A stretch of 13,973 nucleotides of DNA, taken from positions 1 to 13,973 of the forward strand of contig CBCPMX010000036.1 in the NCBI GenBank assembly GCA_965120355.1. Reading direction: 5' to 3'. Shown in pieces: positions 6,018 to 13,904 of this stretch; positions within the stretch are counted from its first letter, which is position 1; every line of letters starts with the position of its first letter. The notes beneath the pieces are model-generated. The model saw nothing but the letters and a program-made list of their open reading frames with translations, did not search any database and was not told where the DNA came from. The position numbers and the translations under genes are program-made. The DNA is from CBCPMX01 sp965120355. GTDB lineage: Bacteria; Bacillota; Clostridia; Oscillospirales; Oscillospiraceae.

Positions 6018-6287
6018 TTAAATCCGGTGCATGGCGTGGAAAATATCTTCCCGCTGGATGCGGATGTTCAGGTGCATTTCCTCGCCTTTGGCCTTCAGCG
6101 CCTCCCGGAGCTGATCAAAGGGAATCGTGCTGGCGGCGGTGTCCACCAGCATGGTCATGGTAAAGATCTCCTGCATGACGGTCTGGCTGATATCCAGAAT
6201 GTTGACGCCCCGGGCAGCCAGCAGCCCGCAGACTTCGGCGATAATCCCCACCCGGTCCTCGCCGATGACGGTTACGATTGCCTTCAT
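6018..6287 (-). CDS. UPF0237 ACT-domain protein
   Basis: An 89-residue stand-alone ACT domain. The beta-alpha-beta pattern starts MKAIVTVIGEDRVGIIAEVC, with the ligand-binding-type Gly-Ile turn at DRVGIIAEV (11-19), then GVNILDISQTVMQEIFTMTM. ACT domains sense small ligands, most often amino acids; for UPF0237 the ligand is not known. It is full length for the family. AAGGAGGAAGT stands at a good distance before the ATG (6287). The stop codon overlaps the ribosome site of the UPF0210 gene that follows, and the HD-nucleotidase gene lies 84 bp upstream in the same direction, so all three may be one operon. Confidence 0.9.
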   Translation of the reverse strand: MKAIVTVIGEDRVGIIAEVCGLLAARGVNILDISQTVMQEIFTMTMLVDTAASTIPFDQLREALKAKGEEMHLNIRIQREDIFHAMHRI

Positions 6288-6318
6288 AATATACTTCCTC
6301 CTTATATAATGATCTCTG

Positions 6319-6360
6319 CGGAGCGCGCCGGCCTTTCACAGGCCGCGTCCTTGCGCTCCG
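6319..6360. repeat. Nested hairpin between the HD-nucleotidase and ACT genes
   Basis: CGGAGCGC (6319-6326) pairs perfectly with GCGCTCCG (6353-6360); inside, GGCCT (6330-6334) pairs with AGGCC (6340-6344). No U-run follows on the minus strand, so it is not an obvious terminator. It fills half of the 84-bp gap and may be a processing or stability element dividing the operon. Confidence 0.5.
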
Positions 6361-6371
6361 GCCTCAGCGCT

Positions 6372-6968
6372 TCACTCTGATTGTGAGCCGTTGATTTCGT
6401 CCAGATTCAGATTAAAGCTGTCCAAAAAGTGTTCCATAAAATATCGAAGCGCCGGCATGTCCATTTCCTCCAGGACCCGGCGGGTCTGCCGGGCGGCGGA
6501 GACAAATTCTTTGTTGCCGGCCCGCAGCTCCTCGAGACATTTGATATGGGCGGAGAGCTTGTCCGCCGCCTTGACCATGGCGGTCACTTCCGGATCGCTC
6601 TCCAGCAGCAGCGGCGCATAGTGAGGCTGCAGCTCCGGCGGCAGCAGGTCCAGCAGCCGCTGACAGCTCATGCGCTCTATTTGCTTATAGGAGGTCTTAA
6701 TCTCTGGGTTATAATATTTTATCGGCGTGGCCAAGTCGCCGGTGAGAATCTCCGACGCATCGTGGAACAGCGCCGCGGCTGCGCAGGCATTGGGATCGGG
6801 CGCGGCCTCGTTGCCGCAGAATTCCCGGTCAATGAGCGCCAGCCCATGGGCCAGCACGGCCACCTGATGGCTGTGCTCCTGGATATTCTCCTGAAAAGTG
6901 TTGCGCATCAAGCCCCAGCGATTGATATAGCGCATACGCGAGATCAGCGCGTAAAATCGGTTTTGCAT
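6372..6968 (-). CDS. YfbR-like HD-domain 5'-nucleotidase
   Basis: A 198-residue HD phosphohydrolase that follows E. coli YfbR, a 5'-deoxynucleotidase, closely. Matching segments are SRMRYINRWGLMR (10-22), ENIQEHSHQVAVLAH (27-41), ALFHDASEILTGDL (66-79), PIKYYNPEI (82-90), VKAADKLSAHIKCLEEL (132-148) and FMEHFLDSFNLNLDEI (177-192). Predicted metal ligands are His32, His69, Asp70 and Asp136; Arg17-Trp18 match the family's nucleobase-selecting pair. It would hydrolyse (d)NMPs to nucleosides in the cytoplasm. The inner ATG (6968) is chosen over the one at 7010 because the YfbR match begins there and AGGAGGG lies 8 bases upstream. It is the first gene of a probable HD-ACT-UPF0210 operon. Confidence 0.87.
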   Translation of the reverse strand: MQNRFYALISRMRYINRWGLMRNTFQENIQEHSHQVAVLAHGLALIDREFCGNEAAPDPNACAAAALFHDASEILTGDLATPIKYYNPEIKTSYKQIERMSCQRLLDLLPPELQPHYAPLLLESDPEVTAMVKAADKLSAHIKCLEELRAGNKEFVSAARQTRRVLEEMDMPALRYFMEHFLDSFNLNLDEINGSQSE

Positions 6969-7023
6969 GGACAATCCCTCCTGACTGCAACGATTCACAG
7001 CGCGGCGCACCGTTCAGTGCTTT

Positions 7024-7052
7024 ATTGTAGCATACGGCAGGAAAATTGTAAA
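7024..7052 (-). promoter_or_regulatory. Predicted promoter of the HD-ACT-UPF0210 operon
   Basis: On the minus strand TTTACA (7052-7047) and TACAAT (7029-7024) are exactly 17 bp apart. The start would fall about 50 bp before the HD-nucleotidase ATG. A TTGACA just upstream (7063-7058) has no -10 at the right distance. Confidence 0.68.
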
Positions 7053-7179
7053 CCAGCTGTCAACGTGCAGATTTTGATCTGTTGATACGGTGCGGCCGTC
7101 TCCGCCCCCTGCGGCCCATCGCTTCCCATGGATTTCATGGTTTATTCATAAGATTTTGCTTTTCCTTACTTGCCGGTTG

Positions 7180-7188
7180 TGCTATAAT
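7180..7188 (+). promoter_or_regulatory. Extended -10 promoter of the U32-maf-mre operon
   Basis: TGCTATAAT is a perfect extended -10 (TGn-TATAAT). The -35 at 17 bp is weak (TTTTCC 7160-7165), as is common for extended -10 promoters. Transcription would start near 7195, which rules out the in-frame ATG at 7090 as the start of the U32 gene. Confidence 0.65.
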
Positions 7189-7227
7189 AGACTGAATCAA
7201 GATATAAAATACCAGTTTCAAGGATTT

Positions 7228-7232
7228 GAGGT
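7228..7232 (+). promoter_or_regulatory. Ribosome-binding site deciding the TTG start of the U32 gene
   Basis: GAGGT lies at good spacing before TTG 7240. It is the only ribosome site in frame after the promoter, so translation begins at a rare start codon. Confidence 0.55.
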
Positions 7233-7239
7233 CGATTTT

Positions 7240-9327
7240 TTGGAATTGTTATCTCCCGCCGGTTCCATGGAGGCCCTGCGGGCCGCCGTGCAGAACGGCG
7301 CCGACGCGGTCTATCTGGGCTTCAGCAGCTTCAACGCCCGCATGGGCGCGCGGAATTTCTCCGCTGAAGAATTGCAGGAAGCCGTCATTTACTGTCATGT
7401 TCGCGGCGTCAAGGTCCATCTGACATTGAATATCCTGGTCACGGACCGGGAACTGCCCCAGGCTGCCGAAGCTATCCGTACGGCGGCTCGTTGCGGCGTG
7501 GACGCATTTATCGTCCAGGATCTGGGCGTGGCGACTCTGTGCCAGCAGATCGCGCCGGATGTGGCCCTCCACGCCAGCACCCAGATGTCCATTCACTCCC
7601 TGGACGGCGTTCTGGCCGCCGCGGCCCTGGGCGTATCCCGGGTCGTACTGGCGCGGGAGCTGAGCGCCCGGGACATCGCCTATATTTGCCGCCAGAGCCC
7701 CGTGGAGATCGAGGTTTTCGGACACGGCGCGCTGTGCATGTGCTATTCCGGCCAGTGCTATCTGTCCGCCATCATCGGGCGGCGCAGCGGCAACCGTGGG
7801 CAGTGCGCCCAGCCCTGCCGCCTGCCCTACGGCTATGACCGGTTTGAGCAGAAATATCCCCTGAGTCTGAAGGACAACTGCCTGGTGCAGTCCCTGCAGC
7901 AGCTACAGGACATGGGCGTGGCCTCCATCAAGCTGGAGGGCCGCATGAAACGCCCGGAATATGTGGCCATAGTCACCCGCGTCTACCGGGCGGCCCTCAA
8001 TGGCCACCCGCCTGGACCGGAAGAACTTGCGGCGCTGGAAGCCGCTTTCTCCCGGGACGGGTTCACCCGCGGCTATTACGACGGTCAGACCGGCCCCCAG
8101 ATGTTCGGCATCCGCGGCGAACAGGCGGAACAGGAGACCCGCGCGCTGTTTGCCAATGCCCGCGCCACCTATGAGGCCGGAGAAGCCCAGCGGGTACCAG
8201 TACGGTTTTACGCCGTGGTGGAGGCCGGCGAACCGGCTCAGGTGGCCGTAGAGGACGGTCGGGGCAATCTCTGCCAGACCACCGGTCCTGTCCCACAGGC
8301 CGCCGTCAACCGCGCCCTCACCGCCGCGGAGCTGGAGGAGCGGCTGGGCAAGACCGGCGGCACGCCATACGCCCCATGGGATTTCCGTCTGACCGTGGGG
8401 CCGGGGCTGTCCCTGCCGGCTTCGGCCATTAACGCCATGCGCCGGGACGTGCTCCAGCAGCTGACGGCTGTCCGCGGCCGCGTGGAGCCGCCGCATTTAG
8501 GCGCCGTTTCCAATCCGCCCCGGGTATCCGGCGGGCGGCAGGCACCGGTATTGACTGTCTCCATTCACAAGGCCGAACAGTTGACCAACGCCGTGGCGCG
8601 CGCCAAACCGGCGGTGCTGTATGTCCCCCTGGACGTCATCGCCGCCATTCCGGAAAAGATTTCCCGCATGGTCCAGCGCACAGAGGTCTGCGCCATTGTG
8701 CCGCGGGTCATTCGCGACAGCGAGCTGGCCCAGGTGACCCAGCAGCTGCAATTTGCCGCGTCCCTAGGAATCCGGTCGGTGCTGTCCGGCAATCTGGGAC
8801 ACAACGCCCTGTTTGCCGGACGGGGCTTCGCGCTCCGGGGCGACTATGGCCTGAATGTATTCAATTCCCGCACAATGCAGGTGCTGCGCGCCCAGGAGCT
8901 GACCTCGGCCACAGTCTCTTTCGAGCTGACCCTGCCGCAAATCCGGGATTTGAGCCGCCTGGTGCCCACCGAGCTGGTGGCCTACGGCCGTCTGCCCCTG
9001 ATGCTGACCGAAAACTGCATCATCTTTGGCCGCGCCGGCGCCTGCACCTGCGGCAGCAGCGTCAAGCTGGTGGACCGCCGCGGTGCGGAGTTTCCCATTC
9101 TGCGGGACTGCGGCACCTGCCGCAGTGAGCTGCAGAACGGCAAAAAACTGTACTTACTGGACAAGCGCAAAGAACTCCATAAGCTGGGACTCTGGGGCCT
9201 GCGCCTGCGCTTCACCACCGAGAACCCCAGTCAGGTAGACGCAGTCATGGCCGATTGGGTCTCCGGCGAGGGCATGTTTGAGCCCGGAACATGTACAAGA
9301 GGTCTGTATGCCCGCGGCGTCGAATAA
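7240..9327 (+). CDS. U32 family peptidase / RNA hydroxylation-type protein with DUF3656
   Basis: 695 residues from a TTG start. Residues 1-300 are the U32 barrel: ELLSPAGSMEALRAAVQNGA, then DAVYLG, then HASTQMSIHS, VLARELS and EIEVFGHGALCMCYSGQC. The cysteine set C166, C173, C189, C193 matches that of E. coli RlhA/TrhP, where the family supports prephenate-dependent RNA hydroxylation (an Fe-S cluster is thought to be bound). KLEGRMKRPEYV (224-235) is another signature. The later half corresponds to the DUF3656 domain and a C-terminal domain with a second Cys cluster (GACTCGSS and RDCGTCRSEL). Annotated as a peptidase, but rRNA or tRNA modification is the better-supported role. The TTG at 7240 is chosen because GAGGT stands 8 bases before it, the family begins MELLSPAGS, and the only upstream ATG precedes the promoter. 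First gene of the elongation cluster. Confidence 0.9.
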   Translation: MELLSPAGSMEALRAAVQNGADAVYLGFSSFNARMGARNFSAEELQEAVIYCHVRGVKVHLTLNILVTDRELPQAAEAIRTAARCGVDAFIVQDLGVATLCQQIAPDVALHASTQMSIHSLDGVLAAAALGVSRVVLARELSARDIAYICRQSPVEIEVFGHGALCMCYSGQCYLSAIIGRRSGNRGQCAQPCRLPYGYDRFEQKYPLSLKDNCLVQSLQQLQDMGVASIKLEGRMKRPEYVAIVTRVYRAALNGHPPGPEELAALEAAFSRDGFTRGYYDGQTGPQMFGIRGEQAEQETRALFANARATYEAGEAQRVPVRFYAVVEAGEPAQVAVEDGRGNLCQTTGPVPQAAVNRALTAAELEERLGKTGGTPYAPWDFRLTVGPGLSLPASAINAMRRDVLQQLTAVRGRVEPPHLGAVSNPPRVSGGRQAPVLTVSIHKAEQLTNAVARAKPAVLYVPLDVIAAIPEKISRMVQRTEVCAIVPRVIRDSELAQVTQQLQFAASLGIRSVLSGNLGHNALFAGRGFALRGDYGLNVFNSRTMQVLRAQELTSATVSFELTLPQIRDLSRLVPTELVAYGRLPLMLTENCIIFGRAGACTCGSSVKLVDRRGAEFPILRDCGTCRSELQNGKKLYLLDKRKELHKLGLWGLRLRFTTENPSQVDAVMADWVSGEGMFEPGTCTRGLYARGVE

Positions 9328-9377
9328 CGGTATGCCGTCTCGCCCTGCACTCTAAATAAAAGGAGTTTCTATTCATC

Positions 9378-9950
<573 letters not shown>

Positions 9951-9978
9951 ATTTCCCCTGACATTTGGCCAACAAACT

Positions 9979-9988
9979 GGAGGTGGAG
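9979..9988 (+). promoter_or_regulatory. Ribosome-binding site deciding the TTG start of mreC
   Basis: GGAGGTGGAG lies 8 bases (from GGAGG) before TTG 9992. An earlier in-frame TTG at 9965 has no ribosome site and would place this purine run inside the coding sequence. Confidence 0.6.
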
Positions 9989-9991
9989 CGT

Positions 9992-10831
9992 TTGCAACGG
10001 TTTTTTTCCAGAAAGCTCAAAACGGTACTGATTCTTGCGGTGGTCCTTGCACTGCTGGCGGCCATTGCGGCGGTGATCGTGTCCAATGCCGGTGCGCTGT
10101 CCAACGCCACGGGCACGGTGCTGACGCCTCTGCGCACGGCGTTTGCCTCCCTGACCAACCGCATTGAGCAGCTCTATGATTATACACAGAAATACGACCT
10201 GATCGTGGCAGAGAACGACAGTTTGAAGCAGCGCATCAGTGAGATGGAACAGCAGATCCAGGATACCGAACAGCTGGAGCGGGAAAACGAGCGCCTGCGG
10301 GAGCTGCTGAACATGGCGGAAGCCCACGAGGACTTCCAATACACACCAGCATATATTTCCGCCTGGGACGGTTCCAACTGGTCCAGCTCCTTCACCATCA
10401 ACAAGGGTTCCAACCACGGCATTGCCGTGGGTATGTGCGCCGTGACGGAGTACAACCAGCTGGTGGGCCTGGTGACGGACGTGGGCTACAGCTGGGCCAC
10501 GGTGACCACCATTCTGGACACAGCATCTGAAATCGGTGCGTCGGTAGCCTCCTCCGGCTACACCGGCGTGGTGCAGGGCGTCTATCAGCTCTCCGGCGAA
10601 GGCGAGCTGCGGATGAACTATATCAGCACCGACGCCGTTCTGACCAACGGCGACCAGGTCATCACCACCGGCTCCGGCGACAGCTATCCCAAGGGCCTTG
10701 TGCTGGGCTACATCACCGATGTCGGTGTGGACGAAACCGGCGTGGCCAAGTATGCCGTTCTGGATACGGTCGCGGACTTTTCCGCGTTGGAGCAGGTGTT
10801 TATTATTACGGAGTTTGATGTGGAAGAGTGA
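9992..10831 (+). CDS. mreC: Rod shape-determining protein MreC
   Basis: 279 residues from TTG 9992. The domain order is that of MreC: a short basic N-terminus (MQRFFSRKLK), one membrane helix (about 11-31), a coiled coil (about 55-108, ending RENERLRELLNMAE) and an extracellular double beta-barrel (about 115-270). The barrel has the MreC pattern YISAWDGSNWSSSFTINKGS followed by NHGIAVGM, and later TGSGDSYPKGLVLGYI. MreC scaffolds the elongasome outside the membrane, contacting PBP2 and MreD to activate lateral wall synthesis. Start chosen by the ribosome site; TTG 9965 would add nine residues. Unusually for the mre cluster, mreB is not directly upstream and a 187-bp gap separates the gene from mreD. 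Confidence 0.92.
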   Translation: MQRFFSRKLKTVLILAVVLALLAAIAAVIVSNAGALSNATGTVLTPLRTAFASLTNRIEQLYDYTQKYDLIVAENDSLKQRISEMEQQIQDTEQLERENERLRELLNMAEAHEDFQYTPAYISAWDGSNWSSSFTINKGSNHGIAVGMCAVTEYNQLVGLVTDVGYSWATVTTILDTASEIGASVASSGYTGVVQGVYQLSGEGELRMNYISTDAVLTNGDQVITTGSGDSYPKGLVLGYITDVGVDETGVAKYAVLDTVADFSALEQVFIITEFDVEE

Positions 10832-10860
10832 TATACGCCTTTTCGCGTGAAAAGCCGCAG

Positions 10861-10935
10861 GTGGAGATGTCCTTCGATCTTTTTGTGCGCTTTTGTGCCA
10901 GGACTCTGCCCACCCCCGGCAAAGGGACTCTCCAC
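10861..10935. repeat. Large inverted-repeat element between mreC and mreD
   Basis: GTGGAGA (10861-10867) pairs with TCTCCAC (10929-10935), and next to it GTCC (10869-10872) with GGAC (10925-10928), enclosing about 52 bases with a smaller TGCC/GGCA stem. A separate hairpin CTTTTC-GCGT-GAAAAG sits at 10839-10854. The whole mreC-mreD gap (10832-11018) is non-coding as far as I can see. No complete promoter is visible. Confidence 0.45.
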
Positions 10936-11018
10936 GCTTCACTCTAAACGCATAACTCCCCATCTCTGAGAAACGAAACCCGTTTTCCTGTCTGCATGAT
11001 CGATAAAGGAGACAAACC

Positions 11019-11531
11019 ATGGTCAGTCAACAGCGGATCGTCTTAAAATGGATATTCTACGGCGCGCTGGCGCTGCTGGCACTGTTGCTGCAGACCAGCG
11101 TCGTGGCCGAGGTGCGGCTGTTGGGCGTCCAGTTCTGCATTCTGCCGGTGGCTGCGGCCTGCGTAGCCGCACGGGAGGGCAAGGACAACGGTGCGCTGTA
11201 CGGCCTGTGCTGCGGCGTGTTCTGGACGCTGTCCAGCGGCAACTACGGGCCGATCTACATTCTGTCCCTGACCGCCGGCGGCGCACTGTGCGGCGTAGCC
11301 TGTGACCTGTGGCTGCGGCGCGGGCTGTTGTCATCGCTGCTGCTGTCGTTTTGCATGCTGTTGGCAGCAGAGGGCAGCGTATGTGCCTTTCTGATCGCCA
11401 CGGGAGCCATTCCCGTGGTATCCATCAGCCAGGTGCTGCTGCCCAGCTGTGTCGTTTCCCTGCTGTTTGTCCCGTTGTTTCACGTCTGCACCGCAGGCGT
11501 TGCCAAGATAGGAGGCAAATATGGAGCGTAG
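11019..11531 (+). CDS. mreD: Rod shape-determining protein MreD
   Basis: A 170-residue, strongly hydrophobic protein with about five membrane helices (near 10-30, 36-50, 56-73, 78-95, 100-160), the usual size and pattern of MreD. Typical are the first helix ending LLLQTSVV and the re-entrant Gly-rich part (ALYGLCCGVFWTLSSGNYGP). MreD sits in the inner membrane with MreC and PBP2/RodA. The ATG follows AAAGGAGA at 7 bases. Its end overlaps the PBP2 start by 11 bp and contains the PBP2 ribosome site (AGGAGG), so the two are translationally coupled. Sequence conservation in MreD is low; the call rests on hydropathy and on the place between mreC and PBP2. Confidence 0.87.
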   Translation: MVSQQRIVLKWIFYGALALLALLLQTSVVAEVRLLGVQFCILPVAAACVAAREGKDNGALYGLCCGVFWTLSSGNYGPIYILSLTAGGALCGVACDLWLRRGLLSSLLLSFCMLLAAEGSVCAFLIATGAIPVVSISQVLLPSCVVSLLFVPLFHVCTAGVAKIGGKYGA

Positions 11532-13620
11532 ACTTCGGTTTCGATTAGGTATTTTCGGCGCCATTATTTTGGTGGTGCTGGTCGTGTTTGTGGTGAAACT
11601 GTATGATTTGCAGGTAGTGGAAGCGCAGAACACCAGCGACGGTGTCTCCACCTATACCACCACCCGCACTGTCACCGCTGCCCGCGGCAATATTCTGGAC
11701 CGCAACGGCGAGGTGCTGGTATCCAACCGCGCCAGCTATGACGTCACATTGCAGCGCCTGCCGCTGCTCAATTCCGAATCCCCCAACGAGAGCCTGCTGG
11801 AGCTTTACAACGTCTGTACCAACCAGGGCATTGAAATTACCGATACCCTGCCCCTTTCTGTGGAACCGGCAGCTTATACCGTGGAGGACCGCACTTCCCT
11901 GTCCTGGACCTATTTCAAGGCGTTCCTGGCCAACAACGAGTGGGATCCGGATATGTCGGCGGAAAACATCTGGAATCTGCTGAAAGAGAAGTACAATCTC
12001 TCCGGCTATGACGAACAGACCGCCCGCATCATTGCCGGGCTGCGCTATGAGCTGGATCTGCGGACCAGCGATGTGGTGGCCTATCTGGAGGACTATGTGG
12101 TAGCTACGGACGTCACCGCAGAGCAGCTGGCCGCTATCAAGGAGGCCGGCATTCCCGGCATCACCGTTATCGCCACCACCACCCGCACCTATAACACCAC
12201 TTATGCCGCCCATATTCTAGGCACCTTGGGCAGTATTCCCGAGGACGAAGTGGATGAATATCTGGACAATGGCTATTCCCTCAACGCCCAGGTAGGCGTC
12301 TCCGGCCTGGAAGAGGCCTTTGAAGACTATCTGCGGGGCGTGGACGGCACGGAGGTTCTCACCATGACCACCGACGGGCAACTGGTGGACAGCTATTACT
12401 CCGAAACCCCGCAGCAAGGCAACAACGTCTATCTGAGCATTGACATCAATATGCAGGCCATCGCCGAGGAGGCCCTGGCCGACCATATCCAGAATATTCA
12501 GCTCAACGGTGCAGGCACCACCGGCGAAGGTCAGGACGCCCGCGACGGCGCAGTGGTGGTCCAGGACGTAAAGACCGGCGAGATTTTGGCCTGTGCCAGT
12601 TATCCCACCTACGACCTGGAGCGGTACAGCGACAGCGAATACTATGCTTCCCTGCTGGCTGACGAAGATACGCCCCTGGTCAACCGGGCCTTCATGACCT
12701 ACCCCCCCGGCTCGGTGTATAAGATGGTGGTGGCCATTGCGGCCATGAATGCAGAAATGTTCCAGCCCTATATGACCATCACCTGTCAGGGCGTCTATAC
12801 CAGATGGACCGACTACCAGCCCGTGTGTAACTACTACACCAACACCGGCAACACCCACGGGGCCATCAATCTGATGCAGGCCATTTCTCTGTCGTGTAAC
12901 TATTATTTCTACGAGGTGGGCTACCTCATGGGCACGCCGGAACTGATGGATGAGACGGCCAAGGCCCTTGGCCTGGGCGAAGACCCGGGCGCGGAACTGG
13001 CCAGCAGCTGGGGCACCCGCGCCAATGAAGAGACCAAAGCGGAAACCTACTCCGGCGATCAATTTGAATCCTACGAGTCCACCTGGTACACCGCTGACAA
13101 CGTAGCCGCCGCTATCGGCCAGAGCCTGAACTCTTTCTCGCCCTTGCAGCTGGTCTGCTATACCAGCGCTCTGGCCAACGAAGGCACCCGCTACAAGGCC
13201 ACCTTCCTCAGCAGCGTCAAAAGCGCGGACTACTCCACCACCATTTACGAAAATTCCCCCGTGGTGGCCAGTGTTCTGGAGATGAACGAATACGCCCTCA
13301 TGGCGTATCAGGAAGGCATGAAAATGGCCGCCTCCGAGGGCACGGCCATGACCGCCTTCGCCGCCTCCTCCACCCAGGAAGCATTCCCCATAGAAGTAGC
13401 GGCCAAAACCGGCACTGCCCAGCATGGTTCCGGCGGTTCCGACAATGCCTCTTTCGTCTGCTATGCCCCTGCGGATGATCCTGAAATCGCCATTGCCATC
13501 TATGTGGAGCATGGCGCTCAGGGCGGCGCGCTGGGCACCATCGCGCGGGAAATCCTGGAGTATTATTTTACCACCAAGGAGGCCACAGAGACGGTTTCTC
13601 CCGAAAATGTGGTGCAGTAA
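11521..13620 (+). CDS. mrdA: Penicillin-binding protein 2, elongasome class B transpeptidase
   Basis: 699 residues. One membrane anchor (about 9-26) follows a basic start (MERRLRFRLG). The PBP dimerisation/pedestal domain covers about 45-300, opening with the class B motif AARGNILDRNGEVLVSN (53-69). The transpeptidase domain (about 300-685) has all three active-site motifs: S398-V-Y-K401 in YPPGSVYK, S458-C-N460, and K629-T-G631 in AAKTGTAQ. It cross-links peptidoglycan during elongation with RodA, activated by MreC. The middle motif SCN and the long acidic stretch 365-390 (DSEYYASLLADEDT) fit clostridial PBP2. The ATG lies inside the mreD end after AGGAGG. The gene closes the cluster. A sporulation role (SpoVD type) is less likely: no PASTA domain is seen and the neighbours are mreCD. 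Confidence 0.93.
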   Translation: MERRLRFRLGIFGAIILVVLVVFVVKLYDLQVVEAQNTSDGVSTYTTTRTVTAARGNILDRNGEVLVSNRASYDVTLQRLPLLNSESPNESLLELYNVCTNQGIEITDTLPLSVEPAAYTVEDRTSLSWTYFKAFLANNEWDPDMSAENIWNLLKEKYNLSGYDEQTARIIAGLRYELDLRTSDVVAYLEDYVVATDVTAEQLAAIKEAGIPGITVIATTTRTYNTTYAAHILGTLGSIPEDEVDEYLDNGYSLNAQVGVSGLEEAFEDYLRGVDGTEVLTMTTDGQLVDSYYSETPQQGNNVYLSIDINMQAIAEEALADHIQNIQLNGAGTTGEGQDARDGAVVVQDVKTGEILACASYPTYDLERYSDSEYYASLLADEDTPLVNRAFMTYPPGSVYKMVVAIAAMNAEMFQPYMTITCQGVYTRWTDYQPVCNYYTNTGNTHGAINLMQAISLSCNYYFYEVGYLMGTPELMDETAKALGLGEDPGAELASSWGTRANEETKAETYSGDQFESYESTWYTADNVAAAIGQSLNSFSPLQLVCYTSALANEGTRYKATFLSSVKSADYSTTIYENSPVVASVLEMNEYALMAYQEGMKMAASEGTAMTAFAASSTQEAFPIEVAAKTGTAQHGSGGSDNASFVCYAPADDPEIAIAIYVEHGAQGGALGTIAREILEYYFTTKEATETVSPENVVQ

Positions 13621-13904
13621 GATGCGCTTTTCCGAGCGGCCGGCTTTGCGCTGAGCGCAGGCCCACGGTCTTTGCCCTGCCCCGCCGGCGCCCTGCCTGT
13701 TGTAGTTCCCCAGCATTATTTTGCTGGAAGCGGCTGCGCAGCAGGCCAGTTCTCAGCGGCACAGCGTTCCGGCCTGCGGAAAACGGACACACAGCCTGCG
13801 TCAAAAGGGAGCCCGCCTGCACCTTCAAAAACACAGAAAAAACGCCTGCAAAACCGTGATAGAATATTTATATCAATACACCAGTTGCTTTCGGGAGGAA
13901 CACT
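13621..13904. other. Intergenic region between PBP2 and the lipoprotein gene
   Basis: No gene is seen in these 284 bp. It holds hairpins TGCGC-TGA-GCGCA (13647-13659) and CCAGCA-TTATTT-TGCTGG (13710-13727), neither with a clear U-run, so the operon terminator is uncertain. GCCTGC occurs four times at 13772, 13794, 13815 and 13844. A possible extended -10, TGATAGAAT (13857-13865), lies about 40 bp before the next ATG, with no good -35. Confidence 0.45.
13857..13865 (+). promoter_or_regulatory. Possible extended -10 promoter of the lipoprotein gene
   Basis: TGATAGAAT matches TGn-TATAAT with one mismatch. The -35 position is a run of A, so the call is weak. A start near 13872 would give a leader of about 33 bases. 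Confidence 0.35.

Noticed and set aside
5035..6021. Long open frame on the plus strand opposite the UPF0210 gene
   Set aside because: Low-complexity Gly/His/Arg-rich translation, no ribosome site, and the opposite strand encodes a clear family member.
6969..7010. ATG at 7010 as start of the HD nucleotidase
   Set aside because: The first 14 residues do not fit the YfbR family, and the AGGAGGG site is placed for the ATG at 6968.
9965..9991. Earlier TTG start of mreC at 9965
   Set aside because: No ribosome site precedes it, and GGAGGTGGAG would lie within the coding region; TTG 9992 is well placed after it.
12217..13716. 499-codon open frame opposite PBP2
   Set aside because: Gly/His/Val-rich shadow of a GC-rich gene; PBP2 has all three catalytic motifs on the plus strand.
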